A DNA stretch of 64,000 bases from Streptomyces albireticuli (GTDB taxonomy: Bacteria > Actinomycetota > Actinomycetes > Streptomycetales > Streptomycetaceae), in NCBI RefSeq assembly GCF_021228125.1, contig NZ_JAJQQS010000007.1, positions 198,744 through 262,743 on the forward strand, given 5' to 3'. The number at the start of each line of letters is the position of its first letter. Position 1 is the stretch's first letter. The position numbers and the translations under genes are program-made. The notes below the pieces were generated by a model. The model saw only the letters and a list, made by a program, of their open reading frames with translations, was not told the DNA's origin and ran no database searches. This document shows positions 24,275 to 33,031 of the stretch, piece by piece.

Positions 24275-24429
24275 GCCGACGCACCCCGCTCACCGCGCGA
24301 GGCCGTCGAGCCCCCTGACGCCCGCCCTCCGGAGCGCGCCCTCGCCGACCGCCGGCCCGTCCGGCGCCGGACGGGCCGGAGACCCGGCCCGTCCACGCTC
24401 CGGCGCACCGCGCGGAGTGCGGTTCCCCG

Positions 24430-25179
24430 CTACGCCCCCGCCTCCTTCGTCACCAGCCCGATCGCCTCGTCGACGTCGTCCGTGATGTGGAAGAGGTGCA
24501 GGTCGTGCGGGCCCGCCTTGCCCTCGGCGATCAGGGTGTCCCGCACCCAGTCGACCAGGCCCCGCCAGTACGCGCTGCCGAACAGCACGATCGGGAAGCG
24601 GGTGACCTTCTTCGTCTGGACGAGCGTCAGCGCCTCGAACAGCTCGTCCAGCGTGCCGAGTCCGCCCGGCAGCACCACGAACCCGCTCGCGTACTTCACG
24701 AACATCGTCTTCCGCACGAAGAAGTAGCGGAAGTCCACGCCGAGATTGACGTACGGGTTGAGCCCCTGTTCGAAGGGCAGCTCGATGCCGAGGCCGACCG
24801 AGACGCCGCCCGCCTCCATCGCGCCGCGGTTCGCGGCCTCCATCGCGCCGGGCCCGCCGCCGGTGATGACGGCGAAGCCGGCCTCGACCAGACCGCGCCC
24901 GATGGCCACACCGGCCTCGTACTCCGCCGAGTCCCGGGGCGTACGGGCCGAACCGAAGACGCTGATCGCCGGCGGCAGTTCGGCGAGCGCGCCGAATCCC
25001 TCGACGAACTCGGACTGGATGCGCATCACCCGGAAGGGGTCCTCGTGCACCCAGTCCGCGGTTCCTCTGGTGTCCAGCAGGTGCTGGTCGGTGGTGCCCT
25101 GCTGCATCTGGCCGTGCCGGCGGACGACCGGCCCCCGCCGCTGCTCCCGCTGAGTACGGGTCCCCTCGGGATTTGCCAT
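24430..25179 (-). CDS. TIGR00730 Rossmann-fold LOG-like nucleotide hydrolase
   Basis: A 249-residue protein of the Lonely-guy-like family. AISVFGSARTP, then VITGGGPGAMEAANRGA, and the hallmark PGGLGTLDELFEALT, with RxxxFV and KYASGFVVLPGG in between. Homologues release bases from nucleoside 5'-monophosphates, and several bacterial ones are misannotated as lysine decarboxylases. Rv1205 of M. tuberculosis is a cytokinin-producing LOG. The N-terminal 40 residues are a basic extension. Start ATG 25179 has GGAGGG upstream. On the same strand as dapE, 68 bases before it ends. Confidence 0.88.
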   Translation of the reverse strand: MANPEGTRTQREQRRGPVVRRHGQMQQGTTDQHLLDTRGTADWVHEDPFRVMRIQSEFVEGFGALAELPPAISVFGSARTPRDSAEYEAGVAIGRGLVEAGFAVITGGGPGAMEAANRGAMEAGGVSVGLGIELPFEQGLNPYVNLGVDFRYFFVRKTMFVKYASGFVVLPGGLGTLDELFEALTLVQTKKVTRFPIVLFGSAYWRGLVDWVRDTLIAEGKAGPHDLHLFHITDDVDEAIGLVTKEAGA

Positions 25180-25247
25180 TCCGCGCTCCCTCCGCTGCAG
25201 ATCGTTGCTGTTCAGCGTAGGCCCACCGAACGTCCTGTCGGGGCTGG

Positions 25248-26327
25248 TCAGCTGGTCAGCCAGGTGCGGAGGCGCGCCTCACAGTCGGTGATCAGGGAGG
25301 CGCGCACCCGTTCGTCGCGCTTGTGGGCGAGCAGCGGGTCGCCGGGACCGTAGTTGACCGCGGGGACGCCGAGCGCGCTGAAGCGCGAGACGTCCGTCCA
25401 GCCGAACTTGGGCATGGGGACGGCGCCGACGGCCTCGATGAAGGCGGCCGCGGCCGGGTGGGAGAGGCCGGGCAGCGCGCCGGGCGAGTGGTCGTCGACG
25501 ACGAACTCGGCCACTCCGCAGTCCGCGAAGACCTCGCGGACGTGGGCCAGGGCCTCCTCCCCGGTGCGGTCCGGCGCGTAGCGGAAGTTCACGGTGACGG
25601 TGCAGGCGTCGGGGATGACGTTGCCCGCGACGCCGCCCTCGATCCGGACGGCGTTGAGCCCCTCGTGGTACTCCAGGCCGTCGATGACGGGCCGGCGCGG
25701 CTCGTAGGCGGCCAGCTTCGCGAGGATCGGCGCGGCGGTGTGGATCGCGTTGCTGCCCATCCAGGAGCGCGCCGAGTGGGCCCGCTCGCCCTCGGTGCGC
25801 AGCAGCACCCGCAGGGTTCCCTGGCAGCCGCCCTCGACCTGGGCGTCCGTGGGTTCGAGCAGGACGGCGAAGTCGGCGGCGAGCCAGTCGGGGTGGGCGT
25901 CGGCGACGTGGCCGAGGCCGTTGAGGTGGGCGGCGACCTCTTCGTTGTCGTAGAAGACGAAGGTCAGGTCGCGGTTGGGGGCGGGCACGGTCGCGGCGAT
26001 GCGCAGCTGCACGGCGACGCCGGACTTCATGTCGCTGGTGCCGCAGCCCCAGAGGAAGCCGTCCTCGTCCAGCCGGGAGGGGACGTTGTCGGCGATGGGG
26101 ACGGTGTCGATGTGGCCGGCGAGGACGACGCGCTCGGCGCGGCCGAGGTTCGTCCGGGCCACGACGTTGTTGCCGTGGCGGTCGACCGTCAGGTGCGGGA
26201 GGGTGCGCAGGGCACGCTCGACGGCGTCGGCGAGCGGCTTCTCGTTCCCGCTCTCGGACGGGAAGTCGACGAGCCGGGCGGTGAGGGCGGCGGCGTCGAG
26301 GGACAGGTCGAGTGCGGCGTCATCCAT
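25248..26327 (-). CDS. dapE: Succinyl-diaminopimelate desuccinylase
   Basis: A 359-residue M20-family peptidase fold. LAGHIDTVP supplies the first metal His and Asp, TFVFYDNEEV the bridging acid and catalytic Glu, and LEPTDAQVEGGCQGTL the following loop. It splits N-succinyl-LL-2,6-diaminopimelate to succinate and LL-diaminopimelate for lysine and peptidoglycan synthesis. Start ATG 26327 (MDDAALDLSLD) is chosen; a longer frame to 27572 runs antisense through the next gene and is rejected. dapC, acting one step earlier, lies 2 kb away. Confidence 0.92.
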   Translation of the reverse strand: MDDAALDLSLDAAALTARLVDFPSESGNEKPLADAVERALRTLPHLTVDRHGNNVVARTNLGRAERVVLAGHIDTVPIADNVPSRLDEDGFLWGCGTSDMKSGVAVQLRIAATVPAPNRDLTFVFYDNEEVAAHLNGLGHVADAHPDWLAADFAVLLEPTDAQVEGGCQGTLRVLLRTEGERAHSARSWMGSNAIHTAAPILAKLAAYEPRRPVIDGLEYHEGLNAVRIEGGVAGNVIPDACTVTVNFRYAPDRTGEEALAHVREVFADCGVAEFVVDDHSPGALPGLSHPAAAAFIEAVGAVPMPKFGWTDVSRFSALGVPAVNYGPGDPLLAHKRDERVRASLITDCEARLRTWLTS

Positions 26328-26488
26328 AGCGGCGACTCTAACCCGGCCGGGTCCGGCCGGGCCGGGCCGGGACGGGCGAGGACGGGCCCGGGGCCGCGCC
26401 GGACCGGCGCGGACGGGCGCGTACGGGCACGGGTGGTACCCGGCAGCGCGCCGGAAGTGGGCCCCCGTTGATCGGCTCGTCTCTCCAG

Positions 26489-26494
26489 TAACGT
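26489..26494 (+). promoter_or_regulatory. Candidate -10 element for leaderless transcript of the 26502 gene
   Basis: TAACGT ends seven bases before the ATG at 26502, with TTGATC 15 bases upstream of it. There is no ribosome-binding site before the ATG, so a transcript starting at or next to the ATG is plausible. Confidence 0.4.
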
Positions 26495-26501
26495 GGGCCC
26501 C

Positions 26502-27440
26502 ATGTCCGGGATCTCCGTCGCTCACCGTGGCCGCCTGCTGCGCATCGTGGCCGCCTGTGCCGTGCTGCTGGCGCTCATCGGATACGGGGTGGCCCAGCTG
26601 GTGACGGGCGGCCCCGGGGCACCGCGCTGCACGGTGCGGGCCGACGGCGAGTCGTACTCCCTCTCCCCCGAGCAGGCGGTGAACGCCGCCACGATCTCGG
26701 CCGTGGGGTCGGCGCGCGGGCTGCCCGAGCGGGCGGTGACGATCGCGCTGGCCACGGCGATGCAGGAGTCGGGGCTGCGCAACATCCACCACGGCGACCG
26801 CGATTCGCTGGGCCTGTTCCAGCAGCGGCCGACGCAGGGCTGGGGCAGCGCGGCGCAGATCACCGATCCGGTGTACGCGGCGGGGAAGTTCTACGACCAC
26901 CTGGTGGAGGTACCGGGCTATTCGCGGCTGCCGCTGACGGTGGCGGCGCAGAAGGTGCAGCGCAGCGGCTTCCCCCAGGCGTACGCGAAGCACGAGCCGG
27001 ACGCGTCGCTGCTGGCCTCGGGGCTGACCGGGCGGGCGGCGGCGGCGTTCAGCTGCACGACGAGCCCGGGTGACGGCAGGCCGGGCGACCCTTCGGCGGT
27101 CCGGGCGAAGCTGCGGCGGGAGTTCGGCGCCACCGTCGCCCCGTCGGTGGCGGACGGCCGGGGCGGCGCGGGGGCGGGCGCGACGGCCGGTGGCGCGGCC
27201 GCGCGGACGGTGACCGTGCCGGTGCGGGGGACGGGGGCGGAGGGCGGACCGGAGCGGCAGGGCTGGCAGCTGGCGTCCTGGGCGGTGGCGCACGCGGCCG
27301 AGCTCCGGATCTCGCGGGTCTCCTTCGACGGCCGGGTGTGGACCGCGGAGCGGTCCGGGGACGGCTGGCGCCGGTCCGGGGAGGCGTCGGAAGGGTCCGG
27401 AGGGGCGGCGGACCGGGTGTCCGTCACCACCGTTCAATAG
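26502..27440 (+). CDS. Exported protein with lysozyme/transglycosylase-like domain
   Basis: A 312-residue protein with an N-terminal signal anchor (RLLRIVAACAVLLALIGYGV) and an extracytoplasmic domain. ATISAVGSARGLPERAVTIA, then ALATAMQESGLRNIHHGDRD and SLGLFQQRPTQGWG, strongly recall soluble lytic transglycosylase or lysozyme folds, with the Glu of AMQES as candidate catalytic acid. The Gly/Ala-rich linker leads to a small C-terminal domain (GWQLASWAVAHAAELRISRVSFDG). Similar proteins are often annotated heavy-metal transporter without good reason. No ribosome-binding site precedes the ATG (a GTG at 26493 is also in frame). Confidence 0.75.
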   Translation: MSGISVAHRGRLLRIVAACAVLLALIGYGVAQLVTGGPGAPRCTVRADGESYSLSPEQAVNAATISAVGSARGLPERAVTIALATAMQESGLRNIHHGDRDSLGLFQQRPTQGWGSAAQITDPVYAAGKFYDHLVEVPGYSRLPLTVAAQKVQRSGFPQAYAKHEPDASLLASGLTGRAAAAFSCTTSPGDGRPGDPSAVRAKLRREFGATVAPSVADGRGGAGAGATAGGAAARTVTVPVRGTGAEGGPERQGWQLASWAVAHAAELRISRVSFDGRVWTAERSGDGWRRSGEASEGSGGAADRVSVTTVQ

Positions 27441-27551
27441 TGCGACGCCACCCTCGAAAGAGGTATACGGGCCATGCGCGTGAGTCACGGCGGAGCGGGA
27501 ATACGCCACGTCCACGCGGTGTCGGCGCACACCGCCAAATCCCTTGCGAAT

Positions 27552-27569
27552 AAAGGCTTGTAAGCCTTT
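27552..27569. promoter_or_regulatory. 18-base AT-rich palindrome upstream of the secreted protein gene
   Basis: AAAGGCTT and AAGCCTTT flank a GT centre, a perfect 8-base inverted repeat. It lies 170 bases upstream of the ATG at 27739 in an unusually AT-rich patch and may be an operator or a terminator for the preceding gene. Confidence 0.35.
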
Positions 27570-27738
27570 CAAGGCGTTCTTGCGGTTGTCTTATTTGCCC
27601 AGGTTTCCGGGAACCCGATAATGCGACGCATTGCCAACTCTTTACCTTGGCCCACCGCAACCTTCACGGGGCTCACGCGGTAGTCACGGCGTCCGATCGC
27701 CGGACAGCCAACGTCCTCAACTCCGCTGAAGGAGCATC

Positions 27739-28155
27739 ATGTCCCTCCCCCTTTCGCGTCGGATCGCCCGCGTCGCGCTGCTGGTAGCCGCCGGTGCGGG
27801 CACCGTCGCCGGCGCGGCCGGCGCCGCGAACGCCGCGGACCTGAAGGCCCCCGAGCTGGCCAACGGGATCACCGCGGTCGACGGAGCGAACCTGGGCAAG
27901 AACATCGACGCCGCTTCGCACCAGGCCGGGACCGTGACGAGCCACGTCGGTCACGCCGCCATCGACACCACCGTGCCCGCCGCGACGGACACCGTGGGCA
28001 AGGCCGCCAAGACCGGCGCCCCCGCCGCCCAGAAGGTCGCGGGCGACCTCGGCGGCTCCACCGCCGGCCTGGTCGGCACCGCGGCCCAGACCGCGACCAA
28101 GGGCGGCGGCGTCACCAAGAACCTGCCGGTCGGCAACCTGCCGATCGGCGGCTGA
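27739..28155 (+). CDS. Small secreted Ala/Thr/Gly-rich protein
   Basis: A 138-residue protein with a clear Sec signal peptide (MSLPLSRRIARVALLVAAG, cleavage likely after AANAA). The mature part is hydrophilic and rich in Ala, Thr and Gly, with ATPAATDTVGKAAKTGAPAA-like runs and the end VTKNLPVGNLPIGG. It has no Cys or known domain. The ATG at 27739 has GAAGGAG upstream. A 17-bp perfect terminator follows 33 bases after the stop. It may be a cell-wall or spore-surface protein, but I can only say that it is secreted. Confidence 0.75.
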   Translation: MSLPLSRRIARVALLVAAGAGTVAGAAGAANAADLKAPELANGITAVDGANLGKNIDAASHQAGTVTSHVGHAAIDTTVPAATDTVGKAAKTGAPAAQKVAGDLGGSTAGLVGTAAQTATKGGGVTKNLPVGNLPIGG

Positions 28156-28188
28156 GCGAGGCCGTCCACCGGTCTCACGAAGCCCAGC

Positions 28189-28227
28189 GCGAGAGGGCCC
28201 GGGAGTTCGTCTCCCGGGCCCTCTCGC
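28189..28227. terminator. 17-bp perfect hairpin between convergent genes
   Basis: 28189-28205 pairs exactly with 28211-28227 around a 5-base loop. It separates the secreted-protein gene (stop 28155) from dapC (stop 28250) and can work on both strands. Confidence 0.85.
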
Positions 28228-28249
28228 ATGTCCCGCCGCCAGCGTACGG

Positions 28250-29347
28250 CTAGTCGGCCAGACGGCGGACCGCGGCCTCCACACGCTCATCGGTCGCGGT
28301 GAAGGCGATGCGGACGAACCGCTCCCCCGCCACGCCGTAGAAGTCCCCCGGCGCGACGAGGATGCCGCGCTTGGACAGATCGGCGACAGTGTCCCAGCAG
28401 GGCTCGTCGCGCGTGGCCCACAGGTACAGCGAGGCCTCGCTGTGCTCGATCCGGAAGCCCGCGCCCTCGAACGCGGCACGCAGCGCCGCCCGGCGGCGGG
28501 CGTAGCGCTCCCGCTGCTCGGTGACGTGCGCGGTGTCCCCGAGGGCCGCGACGGTGGCGGCCTGCACGGGCGCGGCGACCATCATGCCGCCGTGCTTGCG
28601 GATCTGGAGCAGCTCGCCGAGGACAGCGGCGTCACCGGCGAGGAAGGCGGCGCGGTAGCCGGCCAGGTTGGAGCGCTTGGAGAGCGAGTGGACGGCGACG
28701 ACGCCCTCGTACGAGCCGCCGCAGACGTCCGGGTGCAGGACGGAGACGGGCTCGGCCTCCCAGCCCAGCTCCAGGTAGCACTCGTCGCTGAAGACCAGCA
28801 CGCCGTGCTCACGGGCCCAGGCGACCGCGCGGCGCAGCTCCTCCTTGGACAGCACCCGGCCCGTCGGGTTGGACGGCGAGTTCAGCCACAGCAGCTTGAG
28901 GCCGGCGGGGTCCAGCTCGGTCGGGTCGTCGTAGACGACGGGCTCGGCGCCCGCGAGCCGCGCGCCGACCTCGTAGGTCGGGTAGGCGAGGCGGGGGTAG
29001 GCGACCTTGTCGCCGGCGGCCAGCCCGAGCTGGGTCGGCAGCCAGGCCACCAGTTCCTTGGAGCCGACGATCGGCAGCACATTGGTGTGCGCCAGGTCCC
29101 GGGCGCCCAGCCGGCGCTCCGCCCAGCCGGTCAGCGCGTCGCGCAGCGCGGCCGTGCCCCACACCGTGGGGTAGCCCGGGCTGTCGGCGGCGTCGGTGAG
29201 GGCCCGCCGGATCAGCGCGGGCACGGGGTCGACGGGGGTGCCGACCGACAGGTCCACGATGCCGTCGGGGTGGGCGGCGGCCGTCGCCTTGTACGGGTCG
29301 AGTCGGTCCCAGGGGAAGGCGGGGAGACGGGAGGAGACTGCGCCCAC
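28250..29347 (-). CDS. dapC: N-succinyldiaminopimelate aminotransferase
   Basis: A 365-residue fold-type I PLP aminotransferase. NSPSNPTGRVL binds the substrate carboxylate, FSDECYLELGW supplies the PLP pyridine-binding Asp, and the Schiff-base lysine is about residue 224 in VHSLSKRSNLAGYR. The enzyme converts N-succinyl-2-amino-6-ketopimelate to the succinyl-diaminopimelate that dapE then cleaves. Its length and the N-terminal LPAFPWDRLDPYKA are those of actinobacterial DapC. The gene follows fdxA on the same strand but a terminator lies between, so it likely has its own promoter. Confidence 0.9.
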   Translation of the reverse strand: MGAVSSRLPAFPWDRLDPYKATAAAHPDGIVDLSVGTPVDPVPALIRRALTDAADSPGYPTVWGTAALRDALTGWAERRLGARDLAHTNVLPIVGSKELVAWLPTQLGLAAGDKVAYPRLAYPTYEVGARLAGAEPVVYDDPTELDPAGLKLLWLNSPSNPTGRVLSKEELRRAVAWAREHGVLVFSDECYLELGWEAEPVSVLHPDVCGGSYEGVVAVHSLSKRSNLAGYRAAFLAGDAAVLGELLQIRKHGGMMVAAPVQAATVAALGDTAHVTEQRERYARRRAALRAAFEGAGFRIEHSEASLYLWATRDEPCWDTVADLSKRGILVAPGDFYGVAGERFVRIAFTATDERVEAAVRRLAD

Positions 29348-29425
29348 GGTGCTCTCTCTTACTCGGTCGGTAGGTACGCGGTGGATGCCCGGCGGTTCAT
29401 CGGTGGCGAACCGCCGGGGAAAACG

Positions 29426-29467
29426 GCCGCGGCCCCGGACGGCTGGGACGCCGTACGGGGCCGCGGC
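29426..29467 (-). terminator. Intrinsic terminator after fdxA
   Basis: A 12-bp GC stem (29426-29437 with 29456-29467). On the minus strand the hairpin is followed by CGTTTT, a rare true T-run for this genome. It lies just after the fdxA stop at 29484. Confidence 0.75.
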
Positions 29468-29483
29468 GAAGCTGCGCCGGAGA

Positions 29484-29813
29484 TCAGTGCTCGCCCTCGG
29501 CCTGCGGCGGCAGCGCTGCGATGAAGGGGTGATCGCGCTCGATCAGGCCGAGCTTGGAGGCACCACCGGGCGAACCGAGCTCGTCGAAGAACTCGACGTT
29601 CGCCTTGTAGTAGTCCTTCCACTCCTCGGGGGTGTCGTCCTCGTAGAAGATGGCCTCGACCGGGCAGACCGGCTCACAGGCACCACAGTCGACGCATTCG
29701 TCCGGGTGGATGTACAAGGACCGGGAGCCCTCGTAGATGCAGTCGACGGGGCACTCCTCGATGCACGCCTTGTCCTTCACGTCGACACAAGGCTGCGCGA
29801 TGACGTAGGTCAC
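29484..29813 (-). CDS. fdxA: 7Fe ferredoxin
   Basis: A 109-residue 7Fe ferredoxin. Cysteines at residues 9, 17 and 50 should hold the [3Fe-4S] cluster and those at 21, 40, 43 and 46 the [4Fe-4S] cluster (CVDCGACEPVCPV motif). The acidic tail WKDYYKANVEFFDELG is usual in the actinobacterial group. It carries electrons to redox enzymes such as cytochrome P450s. The start MTYVIAQPC is the family start. It is divergent from the GNAT gene. It corresponds to the fdxC-aminotransferase pair of mycobacteria. Confidence 0.95.
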   Translation of the reverse strand: MTYVIAQPCVDVKDKACIEECPVDCIYEGSRSLYIHPDECVDCGACEPVCPVEAIFYEDDTPEEWKDYYKANVEFFDELGSPGGASKLGLIERDHPFIAALPPQAEGEH

Positions 29814-29927
29814 GCTGTCGTTCCTCCTCGGTAGGGCTCATCTCGCGCGGGAGCGCGGCGTCGTCGATGCCCACACCTAGTATCTCCGTTCCTGGGCACT
29901 TGACGAACAAGAGGGGCGAGGAGAGCT

Positions 29928-30926
29928 GTGGAATTCACCACGGGCGGACAGCTGGAAATCCGGATCAGTACCGCTGATGTGGGAAAAAGGGTATCCGTCC
30001 GGCGTTTGACGGCCCCCGGGTCGAGGGAAGGGCGCTTCACGGACACCGTCGGTCTCCTGGACTCCTGGGAGGGCGGTGTGCTGCGGATCACACGCCGTAC
30101 CGGGGAAATCGTGGTGATCGACGAGGCGACGCTCGTCGCCGGCAAGGTGGTCCCGGCCGCCCCGGCCCGGCGGCGCGGCCCGGCGACGAGCGCGCGCGAG
30201 CTCCAGGAGGTCGCGGCGCGCGGCTGGCCGGCCCTGGAGACCGGGCGGCTGGGCGACTGGACGCTGCGCGCGTCGGGCGGCTTCACCGCCCGCGCCAATT
30301 CGGCGCTGCCCCTCGGTGCCACCGGCATGCCGCTGTCGGCGGCGCTCGACCGGGTCCGCGAGTGGTACCACGCGCGCGGGCTGCCCGCCCTGGTCCAGGT
30401 CGCCACCGGTGACCCGGACGAGGACGCGCGACTGGACGCGGCCCTGGCGGCGCGCGGCTGGACCGACGAGCGCCACGCCCTGATACGGACCGCCGCCCTG
30501 GCCCCGCTCGCCGACACCGGCGCCGACACCGGCGGGGTGCTGCTCTCCCGGGAACCGGACGAGGCGTGGCTGCGCGCGTACGGCCGGACCTCCGCCTCCG
30601 TCGCCGACGCCGTGGGCGTGCTGACGGGCGGCCCGTCGGTGTGGTTCGCGACCGTGCCGGGCGAGGAGGGGCCGGCCGCCATAGGCCGGTGCGTGGTCGA
30701 CGGCCGGTGGGCGGGTTTCGCGGCCCTGACCGTCGCCCCGGACCGGCGCAGGCGGGGACTGGCCACCCAGGTCATGGCCCGGCTCGCGGAGCGGGCGCTC
30801 GACGAGGGGGCCTCGGCGGCGTACCTCCAGGTGGAGACGGGCAACGGCGGTGCCGCCTCGCTCTACGACGGCCTGGGCTTCACCACTCACCACGCGTACC
30901 ACTACCGTCGCGAGCCCCAGCCGTAG
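29928..30926 (+). CDS. GNAT family N-acetyltransferase
   Basis: A 332-residue protein. The N-terminal 85 residues form a small SH3-like beta domain (GQLEIRISTADVGKRVSVRR, RRTGEIVVIDEATLVAGKVV). The C-terminal half contains the acetyl-CoA binding loop ALTVAPDRRRRGLATQVMARL and the later LQVETGNGGAASLYDGLGF. The centre keeps only weak similarity to a degenerate GNAT repeat. The acyl acceptor is not known. The GTG at 29928 has GGAGAG upstream. It is followed by a SirB1-like gene on the same strand at a distance of 94 bases. Confidence 0.85.
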   Translation: MEFTTGGQLEIRISTADVGKRVSVRRLTAPGSREGRFTDTVGLLDSWEGGVLRITRRTGEIVVIDEATLVAGKVVPAAPARRRGPATSARELQEVAARGWPALETGRLGDWTLRASGGFTARANSALPLGATGMPLSAALDRVREWYHARGLPALVQVATGDPDEDARLDAALAARGWTDERHALIRTAALAPLADTGADTGGVLLSREPDEAWLRAYGRTSASVADAVGVLTGGPSVWFATVPGEEGPAAIGRCVVDGRWAGFAALTVAPDRRRRGLATQVMARLAERALDEGASAAYLQVETGNGGAASLYDGLGFTTHHAYHYRREPQP

Positions 30927-31020
30927 CCGTGGCCGTACGGCCCGCGACCACGGTGGCGGGCCGCATGATGGAAACCGGCGGTGGGCTTCCCCCAGCGCCC
31001 CGAGCGGGTACGAGGCACCT

Positions 31021-31857
31021 ATGTACGACACCACTGGCCGGCGTCGGCGGTTCGCGGAGGCGGCCCGGGAGGAACGTCCCGACCTCGCGCTGCTGTGCCT
31101 GCTGATCGCGGCCGAGGCGGAGCCGGAGTCCGGCGAGGAGGCCGTGGACGCCGCCCAGATCGAGCTGGACCGGCTCGCGGGGCTGCTGCCCGCGCTGGGC
31201 CGGCACGCCGCTCCGCGGCGGTGGGCGGAGGCGCTCGCCGAACTGCTCGGCGAGCGCTGCGGCTTCCACGGCTCCCCGGCCGACTACCGGCGGCTGGAGT
31301 CCTCGCTCCTGGGCGAGGTGCTGCGCCGCCGGCGCGGGCTGCCGATCCTGCTGTCCGTGGTGTGGATGGAGGTCGCCCGGCGGGCCGGCGCGCCGGTGTA
31401 CGGGGTGGCGCTGCCCGGCCATTTCGTCGTCGGCTTCGGCGACCCCCGCGGCGAGCACGTCCTCGCCGACCCCTTCGACGGCGGCCGGACGCTGTCCTAC
31501 GAGGACGCCGGGCTGCTGGTCGCGGGGGCCACCGGGGCGCCCCTGTCGCCGTCGATGTTCTCGCCCGCCGAGCCACTGGAGATCGTGCTGCGGCTGCTGA
31601 ACAACGTCCGCGCCTGGGCGGCGGCCCGGCCCGAGCGCAGCGACGTCCAGCTGTGGGCCGTCGAGCTCTCGCTGCTGCTGCCCAGCCATCCGGCGCGGCT
31701 GCGCTACGAGCGCGCCGAGCTGCTCGTCGAGCGCGGCGACTTCGCGGGCGGCGCGCACGAGCTGGAGGCGTACGCGGAGGTGATCGGCGCGCTGGAGCCG
31801 GCCGCCGCCGAGTCCGTACGGCGGCAGGCACGGGCGGCGCGGGCGATGCTGAACTGA
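31021..31857 (+). CDS. SirB1-like transglutaminase-core protein
   Basis: A 278-residue protein. The N-terminal part is a helical region (LLCLLIAAEAEPESGEEAVD). The core RRGLPILLSVVWMEVARRAG and YGVALPGHFVVGFGDP is the Transglut_core2 motif of the SirB1/YchA family, here lacking the usual catalytic Cys in this position. The C-terminal part is TPR-like (RERAELLVERGDFAGGAHELEAY). The family is of unclear activity. The ATG at 31021 lies after GAGGCACCT, a weak ribosome-binding site. Confidence 0.8.
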   Translation: MYDTTGRRRRFAEAAREERPDLALLCLLIAAEAEPESGEEAVDAAQIELDRLAGLLPALGRHAAPRRWAEALAELLGERCGFHGSPADYRRLESSLLGEVLRRRRGLPILLSVVWMEVARRAGAPVYGVALPGHFVVGFGDPRGEHVLADPFDGGRTLSYEDAGLLVAGATGAPLSPSMFSPAEPLEIVLRLLNNVRAWAAARPERSDVQLWAVELSLLLPSHPARLRYERAELLVERGDFAGGAHELEAYAEVIGALEPAAAESVRRQARAARAMLN

Positions 31858-31891
31858 GCCGTCCGCCGGGCCCGCCGGGCCGGGGCGGCGC

Positions 31892-33031
31892 TCAGTCGCC
31901 CGCCACGGCGGCCGGCTGGGCGGGCAGAGAGCCGGGGCGCCCGCCGCAGGAGGCGACGTTCCGGACGATCAGGACGGCGGCGTCGTCCTTCAGCTCGCCG
32001 TCCGTGTAGCGCTCCAGGTCCGCGCGGAGCGCCTGGGCGAGCGCGCCGGGCCGCAGATGGGTCCGGCGGGCGAGGCGCTCACGCAGCGGGTAGAAGCGGC
32101 CCTCGGCGTCACGGGCCTCCGTGACGCCGTCCGTGCACAGCACGACCCACTCGTGCGGATCGGGCGGCAGGTCGACGCCCCGGCGGGCCTCACCGGTCAG
32201 CCCGCCGAGGCCCAGCGGCAGCCCGGAGCGGCCGGGGAGGCGCTCCTCGACGGCGCCGCCGCGCACCACGTAGTACGGGATGTGCCCGCAGGACAGCACC
32301 CGGGTGCCGGCGGACGGGCCGCCGACCTCCAGCAGCAGCGCGGTGACGAAGCGCTCGTCGGTGCCGGTGAGGGACAGGGCGCGGTTGTGCCGGAGCAGCG
32401 CGCCCTCCATGTGCTCGGCGACGGCCTCCAGGCTCGCCTCGTGGTAGGCGGCCTCCCGGAAGGAGGTGAGCACGGCGTGCCCGGCGCCGATGGCGGGCAT
32501 GCCCTTGCCCTGTACGTCGCCGATGAGGACGCGCTGACCGTAGGGGCTCTCCACGACCTCGTAGATGTCGCCGCCGACCCGGGCGCCCTCCTGGGCGGAG
32601 ATGTAGAACCCGGCGACCCGCAGCGGGCCCGCGGTGATGGGCAGCTCGCGCAGCATGGTCCGCTGCACGGCGTCGGCGACCATCCGGGTGCGGTCGTACG
32701 CCGCCTCGCGCTCCAGCAGGGCCGCGCACAGGGCCACCGAGAAGCCGCCGACGAGCAGCGCGCCGAGGACGGCGACGAGGGTGCCGGGCGTGTCCCGGTC
32801 CGGGACGATCGTGCAGTGGACCGTCACCTGGGCGACGGCGAAGGCCGCCGCGACGACGACGGTCCGCCGGAAGGAGCAGAGCCGGGCGGCGATCAGCGGC
32901 ATCACGCTCGCGACCAGGGCGAGGCGCAGCCGGACGCCCGTCATGCAGTCGAGGGCGGCGAGGGCGCCGATCGCGACGAGGAGGAGGACGGTGAGGAGAC
33001 GGCCGCCGTCGGGCACGCGTCCGACTTTCAT
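31892..33031 (-). CDS. Membrane SpoIIE-type PP2C serine phosphatase
   Basis: A 379-residue protein. Three hydrophobic segments (LLTVLLLVAIGALAALDCM, VVVAAAFAVAQVTVH and VAVLGALLVGGFSVALCAAL) precede a coiled linker and the PP2C/SpoIIE domain. ARVGGDIYEVVES, VLIGDVQGKG and LCTDGVTEARDAEG provide the acidic residues that bind two Mn2+ ions. Such phosphatases often control anti-anti-sigma factors in Streptomyces; no STAS or RsbW-type gene is adjacent. Start ATG 33031 has AAGGAG 8 bases upstream. The Pro-rich tail follows. Confidence 0.87.
   Translation of the reverse strand: MKVGRVPDGGRLLTVLLLVAIGALAALDCMTGVRLRLALVASVMPLIAARLCSFRRTVVVAAAFAVAQVTVHCTIVPDRDTPGTLVAVLGALLVGGFSVALCAALLEREAAYDRTRMVADAVQRTMLRELPITAGPLRVAGFYISAQEGARVGGDIYEVVESPYGQRVLIGDVQGKGMPAIGAGHAVLTSFREAAYHEASLEAVAEHMEGALLRHNRALSLTGTDERFVTALLLEVGGPSAGTRVLSCGHIPYYVVRGGAVEERLPGRSGLPLGLGGLTGEARRGVDLPPDPHEWVVLCTDGVTEARDAEGRFYPLRERLARRTHLRPGALAQALRADLERYTDGELKDDAAVLIVRNVASCGGRPGSLPAQPAAVAGD

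Noticed and set aside
22780..24408. 542-codon reading of the DivIVA-like gene
   Set aside because: The upstream part is antisense to folP2. The GTG at 23232 has a good ribosome-binding site and opens on a membrane helix.
25248..27572. 774-codon reading of dapE
   Set aside because: The first 415 residues are antisense to the lysozyme-like gene; the real DapE start is ATG 26327.
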